64,000 nucleotides of DNA from NCBI RefSeq assembly GCF_016405905.1, contig NZ_JAEFCB010000008.1, positions 186,001 to 250,000 on the forward strand, in the 5' to 3' direction. Under the pieces are notes generated by a model. The model worked only from the letters and a program-made list of their open reading frames with translations, searched no databases and had not been told where the DNA came from. Both the position numbers and the translations under genes were made by a program. Shown here one piece after another: positions 9,215 through 17,064 of this stretch. Numbering within the stretch: the first letter of the stretch is position 1; every line of letters starts with the position of its first letter. The DNA is from Variovorax sp. IB41. GTDB lineage: Bacteria > Pseudomonadota > Gammaproteobacteria > Burkholderiales > Burkholderiaceae_C.

Positions 9215-9300
9215 CACGCCGACGGGGTGCCTTGCTCCGCGAATGTCCCCCGCCTTCGGCTCCTCCTTGATTTCGCTGCGCAAGGCACCCCATCGGCGTG
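9215..9300. repeat. Hairpin element copy 1 (REP/MITE-like)
   Basis: Arms 9215-9235 and 9280-9300 are complementary at 20 of 21 positions. The 44-base apical part (9236-9279) starts TCCGCGAATGTCCCCC and ends CTCCTTGATTTCGCTGC and carries its own mini-hairpin, GCC-TTC-GGC. The same apical sequence recurs in reverse orientation in copy 2 while the stems differ. No open reading frame of note is involved. Confidence 0.8.
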
Positions 9301-9351
9301 CTCGTTATTCAGAGCGGTCGTTGATCGGCCGAACACCACCAGCGTGTCCCT

Positions 9352-9447
9352 GTGCGCAGGGCATCGGGTACTCCCCGCAGCGAAATCAAGGAGGAGGCCG
9401 CAGGCCGGGGGACATTCGCGGAGGGGAGTACCCGGTGGCCTGCGCAC
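9352..9447. repeat. Hairpin element copy 2, inverted relative to copy 1
   Basis: Arms 9352-9376 and 9423-9447 are complementary at 23 of 25 positions, one of the two differences being a G-T wobble. The 46-base apical part (9377-9422), read on the minus strand, matches the apical part of copy 1 throughout except in the mini-hairpin, which is GGCC-TGC-GGCC here. The stem sequence differs from copy 1 yet pairs as well, so structure rather than sequence is kept in the stem. Confidence 0.8.
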
Positions 9448-9503
9448 CCGCCCCGAACGCACCCTTCAGAACAGCAACACCAACCCGCGCTGGAGCCATT
9501 GAC

Positions 9504-10424
9504 ATGGACAGCTACGCACTCCTTCTCGGCTCCACGCTGAGCGCCGGCACCGTCCTCGCGATCGCCGCATTGGGCCTCCTCATCAACGAGAAAGCCGGCA
9601 TCGTCAACCTCGGCGCCGAAGGCATCATGCTGTGCGCCGCCATCGCCGGTTTCGCGACGGTGGTCACCACGCACAACCCCTGGCTCGGCTTTCTCGCAGG
9701 CATGGCGGCGGGCGCCTTGCTCGCGGCCTTCTTCGGCGTGCTGGTGATCTGGCTCAACACCAACCAGTACGCGACGGGGCTCGCGCTCAGTCTTTTCGGC
9801 GTGGGCTTCTCGGCGTTCGCCGGTATCAACTTCGTGCAGGCCAAGCTGCCCGAGAGCGTGTCGTATGCGATCCCCGTGCTGGCCGACATTCCGCTCGTCG
9901 GCCCCGCGCTGTTCCGCCATCATCCGATGGTGTATTTCGCGGTGGTGCTGACCTTCGGGCTCATCTGGTTTTTGTACCGCACGCGCGCGGGCCTCGTGCT
10001 GCGCTCGGTCGGCGAATCGCCCGAGTCGGCGCATGCGCTGGGCTACCCGGTGCGGCGCATCCGCTTCATGGCGGTCGTCGCGGGCGGCGCGCTCTGCGGG
10101 CTGGCGGGGGCGTACCTCTCGACCGTGTACACGCCCCTGTGGGTCGAGGGCATGGTCGCGGGCCGCGGCTGGATCGCGCTGGCGCTCACCACCTTCGCGA
10201 CCTGGCGGCCGATTCGCGTGCTGCTGGGCGCCTACCTCTTCGGCGGCGTCACGATGCTGGGCTTTCACCTGCAGAGCAGCGGCGTCGATGTGCCGCCCCA
10301 GTTCCTGAGCATGCTGCAGTACATCGCGCCCATCGTGGTGCTGGCGCTGATCTCGCGCAACCCGGCGTTCATCCGCATCAACATGCCGGCTTCCATAGGG
10401 AAACCGTTCTACCCCGGCTCATAA
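9504..10424 (+). CDS. ABC transporter permease 2, BMP/nucleoside type
   Basis: A 306-residue inner-membrane permease (YufQ-like) with about 8 hydrophobic segments. The signature LLINEKAGIVNLGAEGIMLC lies near residues 25-45, homologous to NIGAEGQF in permease 1. The ATG at 9504 is chosen because the protein then starts like family members (MDSYALLLGSTLSAGTVLA); the open frame extends upstream to 9198 only through the noncoding hairpin region. TGGAGCC lies upstream as a possible ribosome-binding site. It forms the heterodimeric pore with permease 1. Confidence 0.92.
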   Translation: MDSYALLLGSTLSAGTVLAIAALGLLINEKAGIVNLGAEGIMLCAAIAGFATVVTTHNPWLGFLAGMAAGALLAAFFGVLVIWLNTNQYATGLALSLFGVGFSAFAGINFVQAKLPESVSYAIPVLADIPLVGPALFRHHPMVYFAVVLTFGLIWFLYRTRAGLVLRSVGESPESAHALGYPVRRIRFMAVVAGGALCGLAGAYLSTVYTPLWVEGMVAGRGWIALALTTFATWRPIRVLLGAYLFGGVTMLGFHLQSSGVDVPPQFLSMLQYIAPIVVLALISRNPAFIRINMPASIGKPFYPGS

Positions 10425-10474
10425 TCGCGTTTTTCGTTTTCCCGCCAACCCGTCCTTTTTGAGGATTTCCGACA

Positions 10475-11647
10475 ATGAATGATCTGAACAAGCGCTCCCT
10501 GCTCAAGCTGGCCGCCCTCACGGCGGTCGCTTCGGCGGCCCTGATCGGCTGCGGCAAGAAAGAAGAAGCGGCAGCACCGGCCGCGGCCCCCGCGCCCGCC
10601 CCGGCCCCCGCTGCAGCCGCGCCGGCCCCGGCCGCGCCGCTCAACATCGCATTCGCATACATCGGCCCGGTGGGCGACGGCGGCTGGACCTTCGCGCACG
10701 ACAACGGCCGCAAGGCGCTGGAGAAGGAATTCGGCGACAAGATCAAGACCACCTTCGTGGAAAGCGTGCCCGAAGGCGCCGACGCCGAGCGCGTGTTCCG
10801 CGACATGGTCGGCCAGGGCAACAAGCTGATCTTCGGCACCACCTTCGGCTACATGGAGCCGATGCTCAAGGTGGCCACCGACAGCAAGGACGTGAAGTTC
10901 GAGCACGCCACCGGCTACAAGACCGCCGACAACATGCGCACCTACGACAGCCGCACGTACGAGGGCGCGTACATGGCCGGCGTCATCGCCGGTGCCATGA
11001 CCAAGAGCAACACGCTGGGCGTGGTCGGCTCGGTGCCGATTCCCGAGGTGCTGCGCAACATCAACAGCTTCACGCTGGGTGCGCAGTCGGTCAACCCGAA
11101 GATCACCACCAAGGTCGTGTGGGTCAACGAATGGTTCAGCCCGCCCAAGGAAACCGAGGCGGCCACCGCGCTCATCAACGGCGGCGCCGACATCCTGTTC
11201 CAGAACACCGATTCGCCCGCCGTGCTCAAGACCGCGCAGGAAAAGGGCAAGCGCGCCTTCGGCTGGGATTCGGACATGACCGCCTACGGCCCCAAGGCCC
11301 ACCTGGGCTCGGCCACCATCAACTGGGCGCCGTACTACATCAAGGCCACGCAGGACGCGCTGGACGGCAAGTGGGCCACCGGCCAGGCCTGGTGGGGCGT
11401 GAAGGAAGGCGCCATCGACCTCGTGTCGATCGCCGAGGACGTGCCGGCCGAAACCAAGGCCAAGGTCGAGGAAGTCAAGAAGGGCCTGAAGGACGGCAGC
11501 TTCGTGATCTGGAAGGGCCCGATCCTCGGCCAGGACGGCAAGGAAGTGGTCGCCAAGGACGCCGTGGCCGACGACAAGTTCCTGACCGGCATCAACTTCT
11601 ACGTCAAGGGCGTCGAAGGCAAGGTGCCTGGCGGCGACAAGAAGTAA
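10475..11647 (+). CDS. BMP family ABC transporter receptor lipoprotein
   Basis: A 390-residue substrate-binding lipoprotein of the BMP/Med family (PnrA-like), the receptor of the transporter encoded just upstream. A signal peptide ends in the lipobox LIGC with Cys26 as the lipidation site, followed by an Ala/Pro linker of about 35 residues and then the binding domain (FAYIGPVGDGGWTFAHDNGR at its start). PnrA-type members bind purine nucleosides. AGGATTT lies upstream of the ATG at 10475. A clear terminator follows, so this is the last gene of the operon. A homologue lacking the lipobox is encoded at 39955-41055. Confidence 0.94.
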   Translation: MNDLNKRSLLKLAALTAVASAALIGCGKKEEAAAPAAAPAPAPAPAAAAPAPAAPLNIAFAYIGPVGDGGWTFAHDNGRKALEKEFGDKIKTTFVESVPEGADAERVFRDMVGQGNKLIFGTTFGYMEPMLKVATDSKDVKFEHATGYKTADNMRTYDSRTYEGAYMAGVIAGAMTKSNTLGVVGSVPIPEVLRNINSFTLGAQSVNPKITTKVVWVNEWFSPPKETEAATALINGGADILFQNTDSPAVLKTAQEKGKRAFGWDSDMTAYGPKAHLGSATINWAPYYIKATQDALDGKWATGQAWWGVKEGAIDLVSIAEDVPAETKAKVEEVKKGLKDGSFVIWKGPILGQDGKEVVAKDAVADDKFLTGINFYVKGVEGKVPGGDKK

Positions 11648-11670
11648 TCGCCGCGGCGATTTAGACGGAA

Positions 11671-11696
11671 AGGGTCGCCCAGGGCGGCCCTTTTTT
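11671..11696 (+). terminator. Rho-independent terminator of the BMP transporter operon
   Basis: GGGTCGCC and GGCGGCCC pair with one T-G wobble around a short CAG loop, followed directly by TTTTTT. It starts 24 bases after the lipoprotein stop. Confidence 0.85.
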
Positions 11697-11716
11697 CATT
11701 GGAGAGGATTCGCACC

Positions 11717-12085
11717 ATGAAGCTCATGTTCACCGCCGCGCTGCTGCTGTCGGCCTCGCTGTCGTTCGCCGCCGCACCCGCGAAATTTTCGAAGGAGGAG
11801 CAGCCGCTGCAGAAGGCCGTCTCCGACACCGAGATGTGCTTTCACTTCGCGGGCGAGTTCAACGGCGACGGCTCCGCGCACGACAAGGAAGTCAACCGCA
11901 TGCAGCGCAAGCACTGCGGCAAGGCGGGCCAGCAATTGCTGCTGAAGGCCTACCGTGCCAATCCGCAGGACGCGCGCCTCTACCCGGCCGTGTTGATGCT
12001 CAACAGCCTGTCTACGGAGTTCCTGTCGAAGGCCGAGGTGGCGCGGCTCTGCGCCGTATCGAAGACCGAGCTGGTCTGTCAGTAG
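11717..12085 (+). CDS. Small secreted protein of unknown function
   Basis: A 122-residue protein with a signal peptide (MKLMFTAALLLSASLSFAA, cleavage probably after an Ala near residue 21). The mature part is hydrophilic with four cysteines (in EMCFHF, KHCGKAG, RLCAV and LVCQ), suggesting two disulfide bonds in the periplasm. The ATG at 11717 is preceded by GGAGAGG at a spacing of about 9; a start at 11699 would put charged residues before the signal peptide. I do not recognise a family. It stands alone between the BMP operon terminator and a convergent LysR gene whose stop is 4 bases away. Confidence 0.75.
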   Translation: MKLMFTAALLLSASLSFAAAPAKFSKEEQPLQKAVSDTEMCFHFAGEFNGDGSAHDKEVNRMQRKHCGKAGQQLLLKAYRANPQDARLYPAVLMLNSLSTEFLSKAEVARLCAVSKTELVCQ

Positions 12086-12089
12086 AAAG

Positions 12090-12980
12090 TCAGTGAGGCC
12101 GTGAGCGTTTACCCGCGACCACGACCTCCGCGCTGTCCACGAACCCCCGTATCAACCGCTGCCGGTGCGACGCCCGCTGCCACAGGATGCCGAAGCGCCG
12201 CGGCTCCGAAGGCATCGGCAGCGGGATCTTCGCCACGCGCTGGCCCTCGAGCAGCGGCGATGCGATGTCGGGCACCAGCGAAACGCCCAGCCCGCGATCG
12301 ACCATCATCGCGATCGCCAGCAGCGAGCTGAGCTCGAAGCGTTCCTGCGGCACGATGCCCGCGGCGCGCAGGTACCGGTCGGCCTGCTTGCCGCCGCCCA
12401 GCGCCCGGTCGTAGCGGATGAGGGGCGAAGTTCGCAGAAGTTCGTGCGGATCGCGCTTCGCAAGGCGGCTCGGCGCGAGCAGCACGAGCGGCTCCTCCCG
12501 CAGCAGCGACCAGTCGAAGGTCTTGGCGAGCACATAGGGCGGATAGAGGCACACGGCCGCATCGAGCTCGCCCTGCTGCACCGCCTTGTAGAGCGTGGCC
12601 GTGGTGCCCGATTGCAGGAACACCTTCACGCCCGGATGCGTCTTCACGAAGCGCGCGAGGATGTCCGGCAGCAGGCTGTGGATGGCCGTGTTGATGGTGC
12701 CGATGACGAGCTCGCCGCCGGCCGCGTCGTTGTTGAGCAGCGTCTTGAGGTCGCCCACCTCGCGCAGCAGGTTGCGCGCGCGCTGCACCAGCAGGTGCCC
12801 CGCCTCGGTCGGCTGCACCGTGCGGCCCGCGCGGGCGAGCAGCGGCGCGTTGAGCTCGCGTTCCAGCGTGCGTATTTGCTGTGCCACGGCGGCAGGCGTC
12901 AGGTCGAGGCGGCGCGCGGCCTCCGACATCGAGCCCGACTCCACCACCAGAAGAAAGCTTTGCAGGTAGGCTGTTTCCAT
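12090..12980 (-). CDS. LysR family regulator divergent from the CoA-lyase operon
   Basis: A 296-residue LysR protein: HTH at about residues 3-60 (SMSEAARRLDLTPAAVAQQI) and a substrate-binding domain from about 88. The start METAYLQSFLLVVESGS is placed at 12980 because it fits the LysR N terminus; the frame stays open for another 83 codons upstream but that part is Arg/Pro-rich noise crossing the divergent promoter. It is transcribed away from the operon 13058-18023, across a 77-base region with a perfect 9-base palindrome. It is the likely regulator of that operon. Confidence 0.9.
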   Translation of the reverse strand: METAYLQSFLLVVESGSMSEAARRLDLTPAAVAQQIRTLERELNAPLLARAGRTVQPTEAGHLLVQRARNLLREVGDLKTLLNNDAAGGELVIGTINTAIHSLLPDILARFVKTHPGVKVFLQSGTTATLYKAVQQGELDAAVCLYPPYVLAKTFDWSLLREEPLVLLAPSRLAKRDPHELLRTSPLIRYDRALGGGKQADRYLRAAGIVPQERFELSSLLAIAMMVDRGLGVSLVPDIASPLLEGQRVAKIPLPMPSEPRRFGILWQRASHRQRLIRGFVDSAEVVVAGKRSRPH

Positions 12981-12985
12981 GAAAG

Positions 12986-13012
12986 ATAGATTTTCTATGA
13001 TCTGATCATAGA
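12986..13012. promoter_or_regulatory. Overlapping palindromes, probable LysR operator
   Basis: TCTATGATC-T-GATCATAGA (12994-13012) is a perfect 9-base inverted repeat with a one-base centre, and ATAGA-TTT-TCTAT (12986-12998) shares its left arm. Both lie in the 77-base gap between the divergent LysR and CoA-lyase genes, where a LysR protein would bind. The region is AT-rich against a GC-rich background. Confidence 0.65.
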
Positions 13013-13057
13013 AGCCATGTGTTTTTCTTTGCTCATGCGCTGCGCACACTGCGCTGC

Positions 13058-13927
13058 ATGAGAAGCAAACTTTTCGTTCCCGGAACCCGCCCCGAGTTGT
13101 TCGCCAAGGCCTTGAGCGGCGCGGCCGATGGCGTGTGTTTCGACCTGGAGGATGCGGTGTCCGAGCCGCGCAAGGGCGAGGCGCGCGATGCCGTGCGGCA
13201 ACTGCTGCAAAGCGGCGAGCCGGCCGCATCGGGCAAGACCGTGATCGTGCGCGTCAACGCGATGGACACGCCGCACTTCGCCGACGACATCGCCGCGGTC
13301 GCGCAGCCCGGCGTGCACCTCATCAACATTCCCAAGCCCGAGAGCCCGGCGCATGTGCGTGCCGCGGTCGAGGCCATCGAGCGCGCCGAGCAGGCGAACG
13401 GCGTGCGCGCGCCCATCGGCCTGCTGCTGAACATCGAGGCGCCTTCGGCCTTGCGCACCGCGGCGCAGCTCGGCGCTGCGCATCCGCGCGTGGCAGGGCT
13501 GCAGCTGGGGCTGGGCGATCTGTTCGAGCCGCTGGGCATCGCGCGGCGCGAGCCGACCGCAATCGGGCAGGCGATATTCGCGATGCGCGTCGCCGCGGGC
13601 GAGGCGGGCGTCTATGCCTACGACGGCGCGTTCGCGGATATTCGCGATGCCGACGGCTTTCGCGCCGAGGCCATGCTGTCGCGCAACCTCGGCTTCCTCG
13701 GCAAGACCTGCATCCACCCGAGCCAGATCGCGATCGCCAACGAGGTGTTTCGCCCGACCGACGAAGAGATCGCGCACGCCTGCAAGGTGGTCGAGGCCGC
13801 GCGCGATGCCGATGCCAAGGGCGTGGGCGCCTACGTGGTGGACGGAAAAATGATCGACATCCCTTTCGTGATCCGCGCACGCGCCATCGTCGCGAGCGCG
13901 CGCAGCCTGGGCCTGCTGCCGGGCTGA
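13058..13927 (+). CDS. HpcH/HpaI aldolase, CitE-like CoA-ester lyase
   Basis: A 289-residue TIM-barrel enzyme of the citrate lyase beta/malyl-CoA lyase group, expected to cleave a 3-hydroxyacyl-CoA of a dicarboxylic acid (such as malyl- or citramalyl-CoA) into two carbonyl products using Mg2+. Visible motifs are MRSKLFVPGTRPE at the N terminus, DGVCFDLEDAV (metal/acid region), a conserved IEAPSALR, LGLGDLFE with the metal-binding acidic residues, and KTCIHPSQI. The start at 13058 gives the usual MRS.LFVPG N terminus. It is the first gene of an operon with a class III CoA-transferase, which could supply its CoA-ester. The exact substrate is unknown. Confidence 0.88.
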   Translation: MRSKLFVPGTRPELFAKALSGAADGVCFDLEDAVSEPRKGEARDAVRQLLQSGEPAASGKTVIVRVNAMDTPHFADDIAAVAQPGVHLINIPKPESPAHVRAAVEAIERAEQANGVRAPIGLLLNIEAPSALRTAAQLGAAHPRVAGLQLGLGDLFEPLGIARREPTAIGQAIFAMRVAAGEAGVYAYDGAFADIRDADGFRAEAMLSRNLGFLGKTCIHPSQIAIANEVFRPTDEEIAHACKVVEAARDADAKGVGAYVVDGKMIDIPFVIRARAIVASARSLGLLPG

Positions 13928-13964
13928 GTTTTTCGCTTTCTTAGAAAATCAGGAGACAAGACAA

Positions 13965-14954
13965 ATGAAGATTTCCCCATCGCTTGGCCTGCGCACGCTC
14001 GTCGTTGCTGCCATCGCCGGCGGCTGTCTGTTGAGCGGCAGCGCATTCGCACAGACCGCGTACCCGACCAAGACCATCACCATCGTCGTCCCCTATCCCG
14101 CGGGCGGCTCCAACGACACCTTCGCGCGCCAGGTGGCCAAGGAACTGGGCGATGAACTGAAGCAACCGGTCATCATCGACAACCGCCCCGGCGCGAGCGG
14201 CAACACCGGCACGGGGCAGGTCGCCAAGGCCGCGCCCGATGGCTACACGCTCGTGGCCGTGTCCTCCAGCATGACGACCAACGCGGCCGTGCAGTCGAAG
14301 CTGCCGTTCGATCCGGTCAAGGGCCTCGCGCCTATCGCCATGTTCGCCAAGGGCCCGTTCATCGTCGCGGTGAACAACGACTTTCCTGCCAAGACGCCGG
14401 CCGAGCTCATCGCGGCCATCAAGGCCAAGCCGGGGCAGTACAACTACGCCTCGTCCGGCTCGGGCAGCGTCAACCAGTTCGGCACCGAGCTGCTCAAGGC
14501 CAAGGTGGGCGACCTGCAGATCGCGCACATCCCCTACAAGGGCATGGGCCCGGCCGTGACCGACCTGATCGGCAACCAGACGCAGCTGCTGATCTCCAGC
14601 GGACCGTCGCTGCTGCCGATGGTGCGCGCGGGCAAGCTGCGCGCGGTCGGCATCACGAGCCTGAAGCCCAGCCCGATCGCGCCCGACCTCACGCCCATGT
14701 CCACGGCCGTGCCCGGCTACGAATTCGAACTCTGGTGGGGCCTGCTGGCGCCCGTGGGCACGCCGCCCGACGTGGTGGCGAAGCTCAACGGCGCGGTGAA
14801 CAAGATCATTGCCAAGCCCGAGATCACCGCCAACTTCCTGCGCGAAGGCGCCATCGCCACGCCGCTCTCGCCGGCGCAGTTCGGGACCGTCATCGCGGAA
14901 GACGTCGAGCGCTGGAAGAAGCTGGCCAAGCAGCAGAACATCACAGCCGACTGA
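13965..14954 (+). CDS. Bug family periplasmic solute receptor (TctC-like)
   Basis: A 329-residue secreted binding protein with a signal peptide ending GSAFAQ (cleavage near residue 28). The mature protein begins with the family motif YPTKTITIVVPYPAGGSND and contains VIIDNRPGASGNTG and APDGYTL. Bug proteins bind carboxylates, often aromatic or dicarboxylic acids, for tripartite tricarboxylate transporters or for sensing. No TctA/TctB membrane genes are nearby, which is typical in Burkholderiales. AGGAGA lies 8-9 bases upstream of the ATG. It sits between the CoA-ester lyase and the CoA-transferase, so its ligand is probably the acid that this operon degrades. Confidence 0.93.
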   Translation: MKISPSLGLRTLVVAAIAGGCLLSGSAFAQTAYPTKTITIVVPYPAGGSNDTFARQVAKELGDELKQPVIIDNRPGASGNTGTGQVAKAAPDGYTLVAVSSSMTTNAAVQSKLPFDPVKGLAPIAMFAKGPFIVAVNNDFPAKTPAELIAAIKAKPGQYNYASSGSGSVNQFGTELLKAKVGDLQIAHIPYKGMGPAVTDLIGNQTQLLISSGPSLLPMVRAGKLRAVGITSLKPSPIAPDLTPMSTAVPGYEFELWWGLLAPVGTPPDVVAKLNGAVNKIIAKPEITANFLREGAIATPLSPAQFGTVIAEDVERWKKLAKQQNITAD

Positions 14955-14975
14955 GCATTGAAGAAAGAACGATCC

Positions 14976-16160
14976 ATGACCATCGACGCCCCGCAAGACG
15001 ACACAAGCCTGCCCGCGCGCACCGGCCCGGCCGGGCCACTGAGCGGCCTGCGCGTGCTCGACCTGAGCGCCTACATCGCGGGGCCCTACGGCTGCTCGCT
15101 GCTGGCCGACCAGGGCGCCGAGGTCATCAAGATCGAGCCGCCCACGGGCGACAACCTGCGCAAGTACCCCTCGACGCTCGAGGCCGAGAGCCGCGCCTTC
15201 ATCGGCGTGAACCGCAGCAAGCTGGGCGTGGTGCTCGACCTGAAGAATGCCCAAGACCTGGCCGCGCTGATGGCGCTGGTGCGCACCGCCGACGTGCTGG
15301 TGCACAACTTCCGCCCGAGCGTGCCGCCGCGGCTGGGCATTGCGTACGACCAGCTGAAGGCCGTCAATCCGCGCCTGATCTATTGCAGCCTCACGGGCTA
15401 CGGCGAGACCGGTCCGCTGCGGGAGAAAGCCGGCTACGACCAGGTGCTGCAGAGCATGACCGGCATGTGCGCGCTGCAGGGCAAGCGCGGCGAGCCGCCC
15501 GAGATCATCTACGGCTCGGTGGTCGACTACTACGCGGCCGCGCTGGTGGCCGCGGGCGTGGCCTCGGCGCTGTACGAGCGCGAGAAAAGCGGCGAGGGCC
15601 AGTTCGTCGGCGTGTCGCTGTTGCGCTCGGCGCTCACGATGCAATCGGCGCGCATGGTGTGGGCCGAGGGCGAGCCGAAAGACGTGGGGCGCGACATGCG
15701 CTCGGGCGGCATCACCGGCCTGCATCCGACGCGCGAAGGCCACCTCTACATCTCGGCCAACACGCCGCACTTCTGGCAGGCGCTGTGCGCCAAGGTGGGC
15801 CTGCCCGAGCTCGCGGCCGACGAGCGCTACGACTCGGTGCGCAAGCGCGCGCAGCACTTCGCGGAAATCGTTCCGCGCCTGCGCGAGGCGCTGGCCACGC
15901 GCACCGCGCTCGAATGGGAAGAGCTCTTCGGCGAAGAGGTGCCCTGCGCGGCCGCACGCACGGTCGAGGACATGTTCGACAACGAACAGGTGCTGGCCGA
16001 GGACATGGTCGCGAACTTCGCGCACCCCACGCTCGGCTCGTACCGGGGCTTCACGCGCGCCGTGAAGTTCGGCCGCACGCCGGGCCCCGAGCCCTTCGCC
16101 GCGCCGACGCTGGGGCAGCACACCGACAAGGTGCTGAAGACCGCGAACGCGGCGGACTGA
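14976..16160 (+). CDS. Class III CoA-transferase (CaiB/BaiF family)
   Basis: A 394-residue CoA-transferase that would activate a carboxylic acid using a CoA donor such as succinyl-CoA. It starts with PLSGLRVLDLSAYIAGPY, the usual N-terminal motif, and has the presumed catalytic aspartate in SVVDYYAA (about residue 178) followed by ASALYEREKSGEGQ, also typical. An in-frame TTG at 14958 would add six residues; the ATG at 14976 is preferred. With the CitE-like lyase two genes upstream it makes a plausible activate-then-cleave pair for a hydroxy-dicarboxylic acid. Substrate cannot be predicted further. Confidence 0.92.
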   Translation: MTIDAPQDDTSLPARTGPAGPLSGLRVLDLSAYIAGPYGCSLLADQGAEVIKIEPPTGDNLRKYPSTLEAESRAFIGVNRSKLGVVLDLKNAQDLAALMALVRTADVLVHNFRPSVPPRLGIAYDQLKAVNPRLIYCSLTGYGETGPLREKAGYDQVLQSMTGMCALQGKRGEPPEIIYGSVVDYYAAALVAAGVASALYEREKSGEGQFVGVSLLRSALTMQSARMVWAEGEPKDVGRDMRSGGITGLHPTREGHLYISANTPHFWQALCAKVGLPELAADERYDSVRKRAQHFAEIVPRLREALATRTALEWEELFGEEVPCAAARTVEDMFDNEQVLAEDMVANFAHPTLGSYRGFTRAVKFGRTPGPEPFAAPTLGQHTDKVLKTANAAD

Positions 16161-16167
16161 CGCGCGC

Positions 16168-17064
16168 ATGGACGTCGTCTACCCCAACAGCAGCGGCACG
16201 CGCCGACCCGCCAGCGCGGCACCGGCGGGCGCGTGCGATGCGCACATGCACATCTACGACCGCCGCTTCGCGCTGCACGGCTCGCCCGATGCGATGGTCG
16301 ACAGGGCCACCGCCGACGACTACCGCCTGCTGCAGCAACGCATCGGCACGCGGCGCACGGTCGTCGTGCAGCCGCGCGTGCACGGCACCGACAACAGCGT
16401 GACGCTCGATGCGATCCGCGCGCTCGGCCCTGCGCAGACACGCGGTGTCGCGGTGGTCCACCCCGACGTGAGCGACGCCGAGCTCGAGCGCCTGCACGCG
16501 GGCGGCATTCGCGGCATTCGCTTCACGCTCTACACGAGTGCCAATGCCGCCACCGATTTCTCCATGGTCGAGCCGCTCGCACAACGTGTGCACGCGTTCG
16601 GCTGGCATGTGCAACTGCACTGGAGCGCCGACCAGATCGCCGCGCACGCCGACCTGCTCGCGCGCCTGCCGTGCACCATCGTCTTCGACCACCTCGCGCG
16701 CCTGCCGCTGCCCGATGCGCTCTCGCATCGCGCGTTCGATGTGGTGAGCCGGCTGCGCGACAACGGCCGCACGTGGGTCAAGCTGTCCGGCCCCTACCTC
16801 GATTCGAAAGCCGGCGCCGCGGGCCGCTACGCCGACACGACCGCCATCGCCCGGGCCTGGGTTCGCCAGGCGCCCGAGCGCGTGGTGTGGGGCAGCGACT
16901 GGCCGCACCCGACCGAGCCGGTCAACAAGCCCGACGACGCAGTGCTGTTCGACCTGCTGGGCCAGTGGGTGCCCGACGAGGCCACGCGCCATCGCGTGCT
17001 CGTCGACAACCCGGCGCAGCTCTACGACTTTCCCGAAACGACAAAGACCGAGACATCCGAATGA
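16168..17064 (+). CDS. Amidohydrolase of the 2-pyrone-4,6-dicarboxylate hydrolase type (COG3618)
   Basis: A 298-residue TIM-barrel hydrolase. It has the metal-binding CDAHMHIYD (residues about 24-32), a central HLARLPLP following a buried strand, and VVWGSDWPHPTEP with the catalytic aspartate near residue 240. Family members hydrolyse lactones such as 2-pyrone-4,6-dicarboxylate or sulfomuconolactone, or decarboxylate aromatic acids. It starts 7 bases after the CoA-transferase stop and its ATGA stop overlaps the start of the next Bug gene. In this operon it may open a lactone to give the acid that is then activated by the CoA-transferase; this is inference. Confidence 0.87.
   Translation: MDVVYPNSSGTRRPASAAPAGACDAHMHIYDRRFALHGSPDAMVDRATADDYRLLQQRIGTRRTVVVQPRVHGTDNSVTLDAIRALGPAQTRGVAVVHPDVSDAELERLHAGGIRGIRFTLYTSANAATDFSMVEPLAQRVHAFGWHVQLHWSADQIAAHADLLARLPCTIVFDHLARLPLPDALSHRAFDVVSRLRDNGRTWVKLSGPYLDSKAGAAGRYADTTAIARAWVRQAPERVVWGSDWPHPTEPVNKPDDAVLFDLLGQWVPDEATRHRVLVDNPAQLYDFPETTKTETSE

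Larger units (their letters stand above)
9168..9503. other. Noncoding insertion between the two permease genes
   Basis: This 336-base gap is unusual because all other junctions of the operon are tight (8-base overlap before it, 50 bases after permease 2). It holds two hairpin elements in opposite orientation (9215-9300 and 9352-9447). About 51 bases between them and the flanks show no gene. I find no convincing promoter or T-rich terminator. Confidence 0.8.

Noticed and set aside
9168..9503. Short open frames across the hairpin region between the permease genes
   Set aside because: They read through inverted repeats, have no start signals and no recognisable protein.
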